Positions 24,871 through 33,449 of a stretch of DNA of 64,000 bases are shown here, piece after piece. The position numbers and the translations under genes are program-made. Below the pieces are notes generated by a model. The model ran no database searches. It had not been told where the DNA came from and saw only the letters and a program-made list of their open reading frames with translations. How positions within the stretch are numbered: position 1 is the stretch's first letter; every line of letters begins with the position of its first letter. Origin of the DNA: Amycolatopsis deserti (GTDB taxonomy: Bacteria; Actinomycetota; Actinomycetes; Mycobacteriales; Pseudonocardiaceae); contig NZ_BNAU01000009.1 in assembly GCF_014653945.1 (NCBI RefSeq), positions 62,001 through 126,000 of the forward strand, read 5' to 3'.

Positions 24871-25020
24871 GGTGGTGACTCCTCATCTGCGACCCGCCCG
24901 GCGACGTTCGTGGCGCCGCGGAGGGTTCCGGTTGTGGGTGGAGCTCCCGGAAAGGTCGTTCCCGTCGGCTCCTGAGGAGAAACTTAGCGGTCTTCCGGCG
25001 AAAAGCCATGGGAAGATCGG

Positions 25021-25740
25021 ATGATGCACGTGCGCACCGGTGGTTCGGACGGTCCGGTCCTGCTCGCCCTGCACGGCCTCGGCGCGACCGGGGCGGTGTG
25101 GGACGGGGTGGTCGAGCGGTGGCCGGGCCGCTGGATCGTGCCCGACCTGCCGGGACACGGCCGGTCGGCGCCGTTGCCCCGGTACTCGTTCGGGGCGCTG
25201 GCGGCCGCGGTGGCCGAGTCGGTGCCGTCCGGCACGCCGGTCGCGGTGCTCGGGCACTCCCTCGGCGGGGTGGTGGCCCTCACCCTGGCGAGCGGTTGGT
25301 TCGGCGTGCGGGTGAGCGGGGCTTGCGGACTCGGCATGAAAGTGCGCTGGACCGAGGAGGAGCTGGCGCGGGCGGCCGACCAGGCCACGCGCCCGGCGAA
25401 GGTGTTCGGCTCCCGCGAGGAGGCGGCCGCGCGGTGGCTGAAGGTGTCCGGCCTGCACGGGCTGGTGCCCGCGGACTCGCCGATCGTGGACAGCGGGCTC
25501 GCCGAGGGGTGGCGGCTGGCGCTGGACCAGGCCGCGTTCGGGGTGGGCGCCCCGGACCTGGCGGGGTTGCTGGCGGCGGCGCGGGCCCCGGTGATCCTCG
25601 CGGCGGGCGAGCACGACCCGATGTGCCCGGCCGGCCACCTGCCCGGCGACGCGGTGATCCTGCCCGGGCTGGGGCACAACGCGCACGTGGAGGACCCCGC
25701 CGCGCTCGACCCGCTGCTCGCGCGGCTGCGCGGCGCTTGA
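25021..25740 (+). CDS. alpha/beta hydrolase
   Basis: 239 aa. LHGLGATGAVWDG oxyanion segment, nucleophile GHSLGG, and C-terminal acid and His in AAGEHDPM and GLGHNAHVEDP. Start is ATG 25021 or the adjacent ATG 25024. Divergent from vdh; substrate unknown. Confidence 0.85.
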   Translation: MMHVRTGGSDGPVLLALHGLGATGAVWDGVVERWPGRWIVPDLPGHGRSAPLPRYSFGALAAAVAESVPSGTPVAVLGHSLGGVVALTLASGWFGVRVSGACGLGMKVRWTEEELARAADQATRPAKVFGSREEAAARWLKVSGLHGLVPADSPIVDSGLAEGWRLALDQAAFGVGAPDLAGLLAAARAPVILAAGEHDPMCPAGHLPGDAVILPGLGHNAHVEDPAALDPLLARLRGA

Positions 25741-25807
25741 CCGCTAGTTGTTGCGGGTGGTGGCGTTGGTGTCGGCTAGTGGGTCAACCGAGGTGGTGGC
25801 CAGGGAT

Positions 25808-25985
25808 CCTGGCCGAAGAATTCCCCTACGCCCACGGCTGGACCAGCGAGCGGGAACGCACCGAGGCGCTAGCGGTCTGGAACATCCACGACAACCACCA
25901 TCGACCACACAACGCCGCTGGAGATCAGCCACCAGCGACCCGACTCCGCCCCGGCGTCGCCAACGTCAAGGCCTCATACAGCTAG
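25808..25985 (+). pseudogene. remnant of IS481-type transposase (C-terminus only)
   Basis: About 58 residues read ILAEEFPYAHGWTSERERTE...NIHDNHHRPHNAAGDQPPATRL, matching the C-terminal end of IS481/IS3-like DDE transposases (normally W-x-H-x-Y-N-x-x-R-P-H). No start, no catalytic DDE upstream, and no inverted repeats nearby. Its TAG overlaps the stop of the TDO gene on the other strand, so the insertion or its decay ended at the TDO 3' end. Confidence 0.75.
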
Positions 25986-26728
25986 AGGTCGGCGCGCACC
26001 GCCCACAGGTCGGGGAACAGCGGCTGGAACAGCGTGCCCCGCAGGTACTTCGCGCCCGACGAGCCGCCGGTGCCCGCCTTGTCGCCGATCGTGCGTTCCA
26101 CCATCTTCACGTGCCGGTACCGCCACTCCTGCACGCCCTCGTCCAGGTCGACCAGGTGCTCGGCCACCGTCGCCGGGCCGCCGTCGTCGGTGTAGACCCC
26201 CAGCAGCAGCTTCCTGCGGTCGCCGCTGACGTCGTAGCCGTGCACCGACAGGTAGGTCAGGAACGAGTCGAACAGCGACGGCCGCGCCATCGCCGCGGAG
26301 ATCCGCTCCCGCGCCGGGCTGCCCTCCGGGTAGTGCGCCACCATCCGCGGGTCGCGCCGGCCGAGCACCGCCTCCAGCTCGCGGAACTGCGCCGACTGGA
26401 ACCCGCTCGCCGCGGCCAGCCGGGTCCGGAAGCTGGTGAACTGGCTGGGCGTCATGGTCTCCAGCACGTCGATCTGGGCGACCACGACCTTCATGATCGT
26501 CAGCACCCGCCGCAACGTGCGGACCGCGTGCGCGGTGTCCCCGGCTTCCAGCCTGACCCGCAGGTGTGCCAGCTCGTGCAGCATCTGCTTGAACCACAGC
26601 TCGTACACCTGGTGGACCACGATGAACAGCATCTCGTCGTGTTCCTCGGACCGCGGGTGCTGCGCGGCCAGCAGGTCGTCCAGCGCCAGGTACGAGGTGT
26701 AGGTCAGGGACGCGTGTTCGTCCGTCAC
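25982..26728 (-). CDS. kynA: tryptophan 2,3-dioxygenase
   Basis: 248 aa heme dioxygenase (LTYTSYLALDDLLAAQHPRS, FIVVHQVYELWFKQMLHEL, GTGGSSGAKYLRGTLFQPL), which opens the indole ring of tryptophan to N-formylkynurenine. Slightly shorter than the ~280-aa bacterial norm, but it keeps both the N-terminal His-containing helix and the C-terminal GTGGSSG substrate loop. GTG start overlaps the stop of trpB2. No kynureninase or formamidase gene follows. Confidence 0.9.
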   Translation of the reverse strand: MTDEHASLTYTSYLALDDLLAAQHPRSEEHDEMLFIVVHQVYELWFKQMLHELAHLRVRLEAGDTAHAVRTLRRVLTIMKVVVAQIDVLETMTPSQFTSFRTRLAAASGFQSAQFRELEAVLGRRDPRMVAHYPEGSPARERISAAMARPSLFDSFLTYLSVHGYDVSGDRRKLLLGVYTDDGGPATVAEHLVDLDEGVQEWRYRHVKMVERTIGDKAGTGGSSGAKYLRGTLFQPLFPDLWAVRADL

Positions 26729-28077
26729 GGCAGCCCCGCCAGCGACTCGGCGAGCGCGGACTCGGGCAGCTGGTTGTCAGTCATCCGCCCGGCCAGGAAC
26801 GCCGCGTAGGCCGGCAGGTCGAGGTGCGCGTGCCCGCACAGCGCGGTCAGGATCGCCTTCTCCTCCCCGGTCTCCTTGCAGCGCAACGCTTCCTGGACGC
26901 ACGCCGCCAGCGCGTGCGTCGGCTCGGGCGCCGGGATGATGCCCTCGGAGCGCGCGAACTGGACCCCGGCGGCGAAGCACTCCTGCTGGCCGACCGCCAT
27001 CGCCTCGATCAGGCCCAGCTCGTAGATGTGCGACAGCAGCGGCGCCATCCCGTGGTAGCGCAGGCCGCCGGCGTGGATCGGGTCCGGGATGAAGTCATGA
27101 CCCAGCGTGTGCATCTTCAGCAGCGGCGTGAGGCCCGCCGTGTCGCCGAAGTCGTAGGCGTAGCGGCCGCGGGTCAGCGACGGGCACGCGGACGGCTCGA
27201 CCGCGCGGATCACCGGCGCGATCCGCCCGGCGAGCTTCTCCCGCAGGAACGGGAACGCCAGCCCGCCGAAGTTGGACCCGCCGCCGGTGCAGCCGACGAT
27301 CACGTCCGGCGTGTCGCCGGCCTGCGCGAACTGCAGCAGCGCCTCCTCGCCGATCACCGTCTGGTGCAGCAGCACGTGGTTGAGCACACTGCCCAGCGCG
27401 TAGCGCGTGTCCGGATCGGCGGCGGCCTGCTCGACGGCCTCGCTGATCGCGATGCCCAGGCTGCCGGTCGAGTCCGGGTCCTTCTCCAGCACGGCTCGCC
27501 CCGCGGCGGTTTCCTTCGACGGGCTCGGGTGCACCGTCGCGCCGAAGGTCTCCATCATGATCTTGCGGTAGGGCTTCTGGTCGTAGGAGGCGCGCACCTG
27601 CCAGACCTCGCACTCCAGCCCGAACGTCGCCGACGCGAACGCCAGCGCGCTGCCCCACTGCCCGGCGCCGGTCTCGGTCGTCAGCCGCCGGATGCCCTCC
27701 GCCGCGTTGTAGAACGCCTGCGGCACGGCGGTGTTCGGCTTGTGCGAGCCGACCGGGCTGACGCCCTCGTACTTGTAGTAGATCCGGGCGGGCGTGCCGA
27801 GCGCCCGCTCCAGGCGACGGGCCCGGTACAGCGGCGAGGGCCGCCACAGCCGGTAGACGTCCAGCACCTCCCCCGGGATGTCGACAAAGCGATCTTGGGT
27901 GACCTCCTGGGCGATGAGCGCCTGCGGGAACAGCGGCGCGAGGTCGTCCGGGCCGACCGGCTCGCGCGTGGCCGGGTGCAGCGGCGGTGGCGGTGGTTCC
28001 GGCAGGTCGGGGATCACGTTGTACCAGGTCGTCGGTAGATCCGACTCGTCGAGCAGGTACTTCGTCCGGCTGGTCAT
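26725..28077 (-). CDS. trpB2: TrpB2-type tryptophan synthase beta-like PLP enzyme
   Basis: 450 aa, longer than canonical TrpB (~400) because of the N-terminal extension LPTTWYNVIPDLPEPPPPPL that marks the TrpB2 group. PLP lysine in VGSHKPNTA and phosphate loop CTGGGSNFGG. It condenses indole or phosphoserine/serine without a partner TrpA and is coupled to tryptophan 2,3-dioxygenase (GTGA). A salvage role for indole is plausible, but the direct pairing with a tryptophan-degrading enzyme is unusual. Confidence 0.88.
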   Translation of the reverse strand: MTSRTKYLLDESDLPTTWYNVIPDLPEPPPPPLHPATREPVGPDDLAPLFPQALIAQEVTQDRFVDIPGEVLDVYRLWRPSPLYRARRLERALGTPARIYYKYEGVSPVGSHKPNTAVPQAFYNAAEGIRRLTTETGAGQWGSALAFASATFGLECEVWQVRASYDQKPYRKIMMETFGATVHPSPSKETAAGRAVLEKDPDSTGSLGIAISEAVEQAAADPDTRYALGSVLNHVLLHQTVIGEEALLQFAQAGDTPDVIVGCTGGGSNFGGLAFPFLREKLAGRIAPVIRAVEPSACPSLTRGRYAYDFGDTAGLTPLLKMHTLGHDFIPDPIHAGGLRYHGMAPLLSHIYELGLIEAMAVGQQECFAAGVQFARSEGIIPAPEPTHALAACVQEALRCKETGEEKAILTALCGHAHLDLPAYAAFLAGRMTDNQLPESALAESLAGLP

Positions 28078-28132
28078 CGGCGGGCCCCCTTCGTCGTGGC
28101 GGCTCCCCCAGCTTGGCTCGCGATGGCGTTCA

Positions 28133-29116
28133 ATGGAAGACGTGCGCAGAACCATCGACTGGGTGAACGGTGCGATCGAGATCATCGACCAGGTCGCCCT
28201 GCCGGGCGAGTACCGCACGCTGCGGCTGACCACCGTGGACGAGCTGATCGACGCGATCCGGCGGCTGGCCGTGCGCGGCGCGCCCGCGCTCGGCGGCGCC
28301 GGGGCGCTGGGCACGGCGCTGGCGGCCTTCGCCCACGACGACCCGGCCGCGGTGCGCGCCGACGCGGAGCGGCTGGCGAACGCCCGCCCGACCGCGGTCA
28401 ACCTGAGCTGGGGAGTCTCGCGTGCGCTGAGCCGGCTCGGCGACGGCCCGGACGCGGTCCTCGCCGAGGCTCTCGCCTTGCTCGACGAGGACGAGCGGCT
28501 CAACCAGGAGGCGTCCGCGCGCGCCGCCGAACTGATCCTGGAGCGGTGCCCGCGCCGCCCGCTGCGCCTGCTCACGCACTGCAACGCCGGCCGGCTGGCG
28601 ACCGTCGGCTGGGGCACCGCGCTCGGCGTGGTGTGGCACCTGCACGCCGCCGGGCACCTGGAGCACGTGCTCGCCGACGAGACGCGCCCGCTGCTGCAGG
28701 GCGCGCGGCTGACCGCGTGGGAGCTGGCCGAGGCGGGCGTGCCGTACCGGGTGCTGCCGGATTCCGCGGCGGCCGCGGCGATGGCGCGCGGGATGGTCGA
28801 CTGCGTCGTGGTCGGCGCGGACCGGATCGCGGTCAACGGCGACGTGGCGAACAAGATCGGCACCTACGGCCTGGCGCTGGCCGCCGCGCGGCACGGGCTG
28901 CCGTTCGTGGTCGTGGCGCCGTCGTCCACTGTGGACCCCGAATTGGAATCGGGCGAATCCATCGTCATCGAAGAACGGGCGCTGGAGGAGATCACCACCA
29001 TTTCCGGCATTCCGGTCGCACCACCCGGGACGAAGGTGTTCAACCCGGCGTTCGACGTCACTCCGGCGGAGCTGATCACCGCGGTGGTCACCGAAAAGGG
29101 CCCACTGGTCCCCTGA
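28133..29116 (+). CDS. mtnA: S-methyl-5-thioribose-1-phosphate isomerase
   Basis: 327 aa from ATG 28133 (MEDVRRTIDWVNGAIEIIDQ). eIF2B-like fold with the catalytic Cys in LLTHCNAG and Asp in VVVGADRIAVNGDVANKIGT. Methionine-salvage enzyme that isomerises MTR-1-P to MTRu-1-P. An in-frame upstream extension reads through the trpB2 shadow and is not used. Divergent from trpB2. Confidence 0.92.
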   Translation: MEDVRRTIDWVNGAIEIIDQVALPGEYRTLRLTTVDELIDAIRRLAVRGAPALGGAGALGTALAAFAHDDPAAVRADAERLANARPTAVNLSWGVSRALSRLGDGPDAVLAEALALLDEDERLNQEASARAAELILERCPRRPLRLLTHCNAGRLATVGWGTALGVVWHLHAAGHLEHVLADETRPLLQGARLTAWELAEAGVPYRVLPDSAAAAAMARGMVDCVVVGADRIAVNGDVANKIGTYGLALAAARHGLPFVVVAPSSTVDPELESGESIVIEERALEEITTISGIPVAPPGTKVFNPAFDVTPAELITAVVTEKGPLVP

Positions 29117-29212
29117 AATTCGGTTTGCCGGATTCCCTACTTTCTTCGGTAACCTGGTAACGAATTCGTGGACGCGCTGGTTTTCGCCGGACGCGGTTCT
29201 AGTGTCTGCGCA

Positions 29213-31129
29213 ATGCGAAGAGCATTGACTGTTGTCGCGTCGCTGGCGTTGGCGGGTGGTGTGCTCGCCGTTCCGGGCACCGCCGCCGCGCAGGGGCGCG
29301 CGGTGATCCCGCTGTCCCATCCGCTGTGGGCGACCCCGCAGGCCAAGGTCGCCGACTCCGCCCCGGCCGCGAAGCTGAGCTTCCGGGTCTACCTGACCAT
29401 GCGCGACCAGGCGGGCGCGGACGCCACCGCCCGCGCGGTGTCCGACCCGTCGAGTCCGTCCTTCCGCCGGTACCTGACCCCGGACCAGGTGCGCGACCGG
29501 TTCGCGGCGAGCGACGCCACGCTCGGCGCGGTGCGGAACTGGTTGTCCGGCAGCGGGTTCAGCATCGGCGACGTGCCGGCCAACCGGGCCTACGTCGAGG
29601 CGACCGGCACCACCGGCCAGGTGGAGCAGGCGTTCGGCGTGGACCTGGCGCGCTACCGGGTGGACGGGCAGGTGCTGCGGGCCGCGGACCGGGAACTGTC
29701 GGTGCCGGCCGCGCTGTCCGATGACGTGCTCGGCGTGATCGGCGTCGACCAGGCCACCGCGCTGATGAAGCCGGACATCACGGACGGATCGCCATCCGAC
29801 GTGCCGCCGTCGGACGGGTTCCGCAACGCGCCGCCGTGCAGCGCCTACTACGGCGAGAAGACCGACACCACCGACCCGGCCTACCGGGGGCAGCAGCGGC
29901 CGTACGCGCCGTGCGGCTACACGCCCGCCCAGCTGCGGTCGGCCTACGGGCTGGACAAGGTCCGCGCCGACGGCAGCGGCACCACGGTGGCCATTGTGGA
30001 CGCCTTCGCCTCGCCCACGCTGTACGCCGACGCCGCGGAGTACGCCCGGCGCAACGATCCGGCGCACCCGCTGCGGCAGGCCCAGTTCGCGGAGAAGGTG
30101 TTCCCCGCCAACGTCGACCAGGAGCCACCGGAGGCGTGCGACGCGGCCGGCTGGTACGGCGAGCAGACGCTCGACGTGGAGGCCGTGCACGCGATGGCGC
30201 CGGGCGCGAAGATCCTGTACGTCGGCGGGTCCGACTGCCAGGACGCCTCGCTGGACGAGGCCCTGAACTGGATCGTCGCCGGGCACCAGGCCGACGTCAT
30301 CTCCAACTCCTACGGCGACGCGGGCGAGGACATCCCGGCTGCCGAGGTGCGGGTGTGGACGCAGATCGCGCAGCAGGCGGCGATGGAGGGCATCGGCGTC
30401 TACTTCTCCTCGGGCGACAACGGTGACGAGGCCGCCCGGCTGGGCAACCCGTCGGCGGACTTCCCGGCGTCGGACTCGTGGGTGACCGCGGTCGGCGGGA
30501 CGAGCCTCGCGGTCGGCAAGGACGGCCGGACGCTGTTCGAAACCGGTTGGGAGACCGGCAAGAGCACCCTGGCCGGTGGCGTGTACGGCCCGGCCGCTTA
30601 CACGTCCGGTTCCGGCGGCGGCACCAGCGTGCTGTTCGACGAGCCGTTCTACCAGCGGGGTGTGGTTCCGGACGCGCTCGCGGCGCAGAACCAGCGCGGC
30701 AAGGCGAGGGGCCGGGTGGTGCCGGACATCTCCGCGGTGGGCGATCCGAACACCGGGTTCCTGGTCGGGCAGACGCAGACCTTCCCCGACGGCGTGTACT
30801 ACGACCAGTACCGGATCGGCGGCACGAGCCTGTCGTCGCCGGTGCTGGCCGGGATCATGGCGGTGTCGGACAGCCTGACCGGGTTCCACCACGGGTTCGT
30901 CAACCCGGTGATCTACCGGGCCGGCGCGCCGGCGGTGCGGGACGTCCAGCACGTGGACGGCGCGGTCATGCGGGTCGACTACGCCAACTCGGTGGACGCC
31001 ACCGGCGGCCTGATCACCTCCGCGCGGGAGCTGGACTGGCCGGGACTGACCATCCACACCACCCCCGGGTACGACAACGTGACCGGGCTGGGCGTGCCGA
31101 ACGGCCTGGCGTTCCTGCTGCTGCCCTGA
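29213..31129 (+). CDS. secreted S53 (sedolisin/kumamolisin) peptidase
   Basis: 638 aa from ATG 29213. Signal peptide MRRALTVVASLALAGGVLAV, cleavage near AAA-QG. Pro-kumamolisin activation domain at about 40-190, then the peptidase. Catalytic Glu and Asp are in GEQTLDVEAVHAM, the oxyanion Asp in SNSYGD, and the nucleophile Ser in GGTSLSSPV. An acid-active extracellular endopeptidase. A strong terminator follows. Confidence 0.92.
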   Translation: MRRALTVVASLALAGGVLAVPGTAAAQGRAVIPLSHPLWATPQAKVADSAPAAKLSFRVYLTMRDQAGADATARAVSDPSSPSFRRYLTPDQVRDRFAASDATLGAVRNWLSGSGFSIGDVPANRAYVEATGTTGQVEQAFGVDLARYRVDGQVLRAADRELSVPAALSDDVLGVIGVDQATALMKPDITDGSPSDVPPSDGFRNAPPCSAYYGEKTDTTDPAYRGQQRPYAPCGYTPAQLRSAYGLDKVRADGSGTTVAIVDAFASPTLYADAAEYARRNDPAHPLRQAQFAEKVFPANVDQEPPEACDAAGWYGEQTLDVEAVHAMAPGAKILYVGGSDCQDASLDEALNWIVAGHQADVISNSYGDAGEDIPAAEVRVWTQIAQQAAMEGIGVYFSSGDNGDEAARLGNPSADFPASDSWVTAVGGTSLAVGKDGRTLFETGWETGKSTLAGGVYGPAAYTSGSGGGTSVLFDEPFYQRGVVPDALAAQNQRGKARGRVVPDISAVGDPNTGFLVGQTQTFPDGVYYDQYRIGGTSLSSPVLAGIMAVSDSLTGFHHGFVNPVIYRAGAPAVRDVQHVDGAVMRVDYANSVDATGGLITSARELDWPGLTIHTTPGYDNVTGLGVPNGLAFLLLP

Positions 31130-31135
31130 GCGGTT

Positions 31136-31174
31136 GTGGAGGCCACCGGAGAATCGGTGGCCTCCACGGCTTTT
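31136..31174 (+). terminator. rho-independent terminator after sedolisin gene
   Basis: 13-bp perfect stem (GTGGAGGCCACCG, 31136-31148, with 31155-31167), 6-nt loop, followed by GGCTTTTCC. Confidence 0.9.
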
Positions 31175-31213
31175 CCCCAGAGTGGGACTACCGGCTGCGG
31201 AGACCGCGGCGAC

Positions 31214-31306
31214 GTGAGCCGGTTCGCGTCGGGGTCACTGCCGGTCTACGCGTGCGGCGACGCGCTGGTCCTCAAGCTCTACCCGCCCGTGTACCCGGCG
31301 GACTTC
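31214..31306 (+). pseudogene. fragment: aminoglycoside-phosphotransferase-like N-terminus
   Basis: Reading VSRFASGSLPVYACGDALVL then KLYPPVYPADF, which matches the N-terminal strand pair of APH-fold kinases (G-S-x-PV-x-x-GD-x-VLKLYPP). The reading then runs in frame into a different family, so only about 31 residues survive. Confidence 0.5.
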
Positions 31307-31385
31307 ACGACCCTGGAAGCACGGCGACAGCTGGCCACCAGCGACATCACCGTCGCCGCCCTGGCCGCCGACCTCGGCTTCACCG
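31307..31385 (+). pseudogene. fragment: AraC-type HTH segment
   Basis: LEARRQLATSDITVAALAAD followed by LGFTDE, the usual start of the second AraC HTH (ARRLL..TD..V..VA..LGFxD). It continues in the same frame as the preceding APH-like fragment with no gap, and stops being recognisable where the next fragment begins. Confidence 0.5.
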
Positions 31386-31485
31386 ATGAACACGATCACC
31401 ACCCGGAGTCAGCGGTTCTCGGTCACCGACTCGGGCCGCGGTCCCGCCGTCCTCTTCCTGCACGGCAATCTCCGCGCGCCAGCTG
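31386..31485 (+). pseudogene. fragment: alpha/beta-hydrolase N-terminus
   Basis: ATG 31386, MNTITTRSQRFSVTDSGRGP then AVLFLHGN, a clear alpha/beta-hydrolase start including the HGN oxyanion segment. It ends within ~33 codons as it runs into the convergent response-regulator gene. No nucleophile or His part remains. Confidence 0.55.
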
Positions 31486-31486
31486 A

Positions 31487-32107
31487 CTACAGCAACCCTG
31501 CCTCGGACGCCTTCCCGATCGCCTCCACGCGGTTGCGCGCGCCCAGCTTGTGCAGCGCGGACTGCAGGTACGTCTTCACCGTGTTCCGCGTCAGCCCGGT
31601 GGTCTCCGCGATCTCCGGGTTCGTCTGCCCCTGCGCGGCCAGCCGCAGGACCTCGTACTCCCGCCGGGTCAGGCCGCTGCGCGCCAGCGCGTCCGATCGC
31701 GACGAGTGGTCCGGCATGATCCGCGGGTCCACCACCCGCTCCCCGCGCAGCACCCGCCGCAGCGCCGACACCAGATCGGTGCCGGCCACATCCTTGAGCA
31801 GGCACCCGTGGGCGCCGGCGTCCAGCGCCGCCAGCAGCCCCTGGTGGTCGCCGTGCGCGGTGAACACCACGATGCGGCCGGCCGGGTGCACCTGGCGCAG
31901 CCCGGCGATCACCTCCGGCGCGAGCATGTCCGGCAGCCGCAGGTCGAGCAGGATCAGGTCGGGCCGCAGCTCGCCGACCCGCAGCAGCGCGATCCGGCCG
32001 GACTCCGCGCTGCCGATCAGCTTCAGCGACGGCTCGGCCCGCAGCAGCAGCGTGACACCGTCGCGGACCACGGGGTGGTCGTCGACCACCAGGACCGTCG
32101 CCGTCAT
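31487..32107 (-). CDS. NarL/LuxR-type response regulator
   Basis: 206 aa. Receiver domain with acidic pocket VDDHP (Asp9-Asp10), phospho-acceptor Asp55 (LLDLRLPD), Thr in FTAHG and Lys in LLKD. C-terminal LuxR HTH at about 143-200 (LTRREYEVLRLAAQGQTNPE). ATG overlaps the kinase stop (ATGA), so the pair is co-translated. Likely controls the divergent Liv-type ABC transporter. Confidence 0.92.
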   Translation of the reverse strand: MTATVLVVDDHPVVRDGVTLLLRAEPSLKLIGSAESGRIALLRVGELRPDLILLDLRLPDMLAPEVIAGLRQVHPAGRIVVFTAHGDHQGLLAALDAGAHGCLLKDVAGTDLVSALRRVLRGERVVDPRIMPDHSSRSDALARSGLTRREYEVLRLAAQGQTNPEIAETTGLTRNTVKTYLQSALHKLGARNRVEAIGKASEAGLL

Positions 32108-33309
32108 GGCACTTCGGGCACCCAGGCCCGCAGTGTGCAGCCGCCGTCCTCGTCCCGGACCAGGCTCACCCGCCCGCCCAGCCGCGCGGCCCGTTCGGCC
32201 AGCGAGCGCAGCCCCATCCCGGTGCCCGGCGCGTCCTCGGCGTCCGGGCCGGTGCCGTCGTCGGCGACCACGACCTGCACCCCGCCCCCGCTCGGCCCGA
32301 GGCTGACCACCACCGAGCAGGCGTGCGCGTGCTTCTCGACGTTGAGCAGTCCCTCCCGCACCGCGCACACCAGCAGCGCGGTGCGCTCGGCGTCCAGCGG
32401 CCGCACCGGCGCGAGCTGCACGAACCGGGCCGGCAGCCCGCAGCGCGCCTCGAACGAGCGGCAGTGCTCGGCCAGCTCGACCGGCAGCGCCCGTTCCGGA
32501 GTGGACTCCGACAGCGACAGCAGCGACTCGCGCAGCGCCCGGGAGGCCGCCGACACGTCACCTTCCAGCCGGCACAACCGGCCCTCCAGCACCGGGTCCC
32601 CGGCCACGTCCTGGTGCAGGTTGCGCACCTGCACGCCGATGGAGAACAGCAGCGCCCCGACCGAATCGTGCAGCGCGCTCTGCATCCGCCGCCGCTCCGC
32701 GGAGATCGCGTCGGCGCGGTCGGACTCGGCGACGCTGGCCAGCTTGAGCGCGGACGCGGCCTGGTCGGCGATGCCTTCCAGCCGCCGCACCGCGTCGTCG
32801 CCGAAGTCGGCCGGCTCACGCATCGCGGCGTAGGCGATGGCGAGCGTCTCCGGCTTGCCCCGCACCCGGCTGATGATCGGCACGGTCAGCAGCGCCGCGA
32901 GCCCCTCGCCCGCGACCTGCGCGTCGAACTGGTGCGTGATCGTCGGCGCGCTCAGGTAGTCCGAAACCCGCACCGGTTTGCCCGAGGCCAGCACCCGGCC
33001 ACCGACGCCCTGGCCGGTGGGCACCACGAGGTTCTGGATCGCGTCGGTCCGGTTCCCGGCCATCCACCGGATGACGGCGGTGCCGGGCCGCTCCAGCTCG
33101 CCCACGAACGCGGCGTGCACGCCCAGTGACTCCCGGATCAGGTGCGCCGTGCCCTGCAGGGCTATCACCCGGTCGAGGGTCCCGAGGAGGCCCTCGCGCT
33201 CGCGCAGCAACTCGTCGAGCACGTTGCTGTGCTCGACGGCACGGTCCGCGGCGACGCGCTGCTCTGCGGTCACGCGCCCACGATCGCACATCGAATCCAT
33301 TCCGGACAT
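32104..33309 (-). CDS. GAF-domain sensor histidine kinase (HisKA_3)
   Basis: 401 aa, no membrane segment, so cytosolic sensing. GAF domain at 46-192, HisKA_3 phosphoacceptor His214 (RMQSALHDSVGALL), and HATPase motifs NVEKHAHA, VADDGTGPDAE and GMGLRSLAERA. Partner of the LuxR response regulator. Start could also be one of the Met codons at residue 4 or 7. Confidence 0.9.
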   Translation of the reverse strand: MSGMDSMCDRGRVTAEQRVAADRAVEHSNVLDELLREREGLLGTLDRVIALQGTAHLIRESLGVHAAFVGELERPGTAVIRWMAGNRTDAIQNLVVPTGQGVGGRVLASGKPVRVSDYLSAPTITHQFDAQVAGEGLAALLTVPIISRVRGKPETLAIAYAAMREPADFGDDAVRRLEGIADQAASALKLASVAESDRADAISAERRRMQSALHDSVGALLFSIGVQVRNLHQDVAGDPVLEGRLCRLEGDVSAASRALRESLLSLSESTPERALPVELAEHCRSFEARCGLPARFVQLAPVRPLDAERTALLVCAVREGLLNVEKHAHACSVVVSLGPSGGGVQVVVADDGTGPDAEDAPGTGMGLRSLAERAARLGGRVSLVRDEDGGCTLRAWVPEVP

Positions 33310-33409
33310 CCCCTCTTGGAGAGGGCACGGTTGGGCAAAAGTCCGGCAAACCTCTCCAGGTGGGGGTGTCGGACCGGCGAGGGCCGATCAAGGATTGCCG
33401 CCACCGAGA

Positions 33410-33423
33410 GTGACGCCCGTCAC
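33410..33423. promoter_or_regulatory. CRP-like palindrome GTGAC-N4-GTCAC
   Basis: GTGACGCCCGTCAC equals the CRP core GTGA-N6-TCAC, lacking the outer T and A. It lies in the 140-bp divergent space between the kinase and livF, 27 bp before the livF start codon, so it may be a CRP-family or response-regulator site. Confidence 0.4.
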
Positions 33424-33449
33424 GCTATCGGAGGAGGTGTGCGCCCACC

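Noticed and set aside
28130..31057. 975-codon open frame antiparallel to mtnA and the sedolisin gene
   Set aside because: Shadow of two clear genes on the other strand, with Arg/Gly/Val-rich low-complexity protein.
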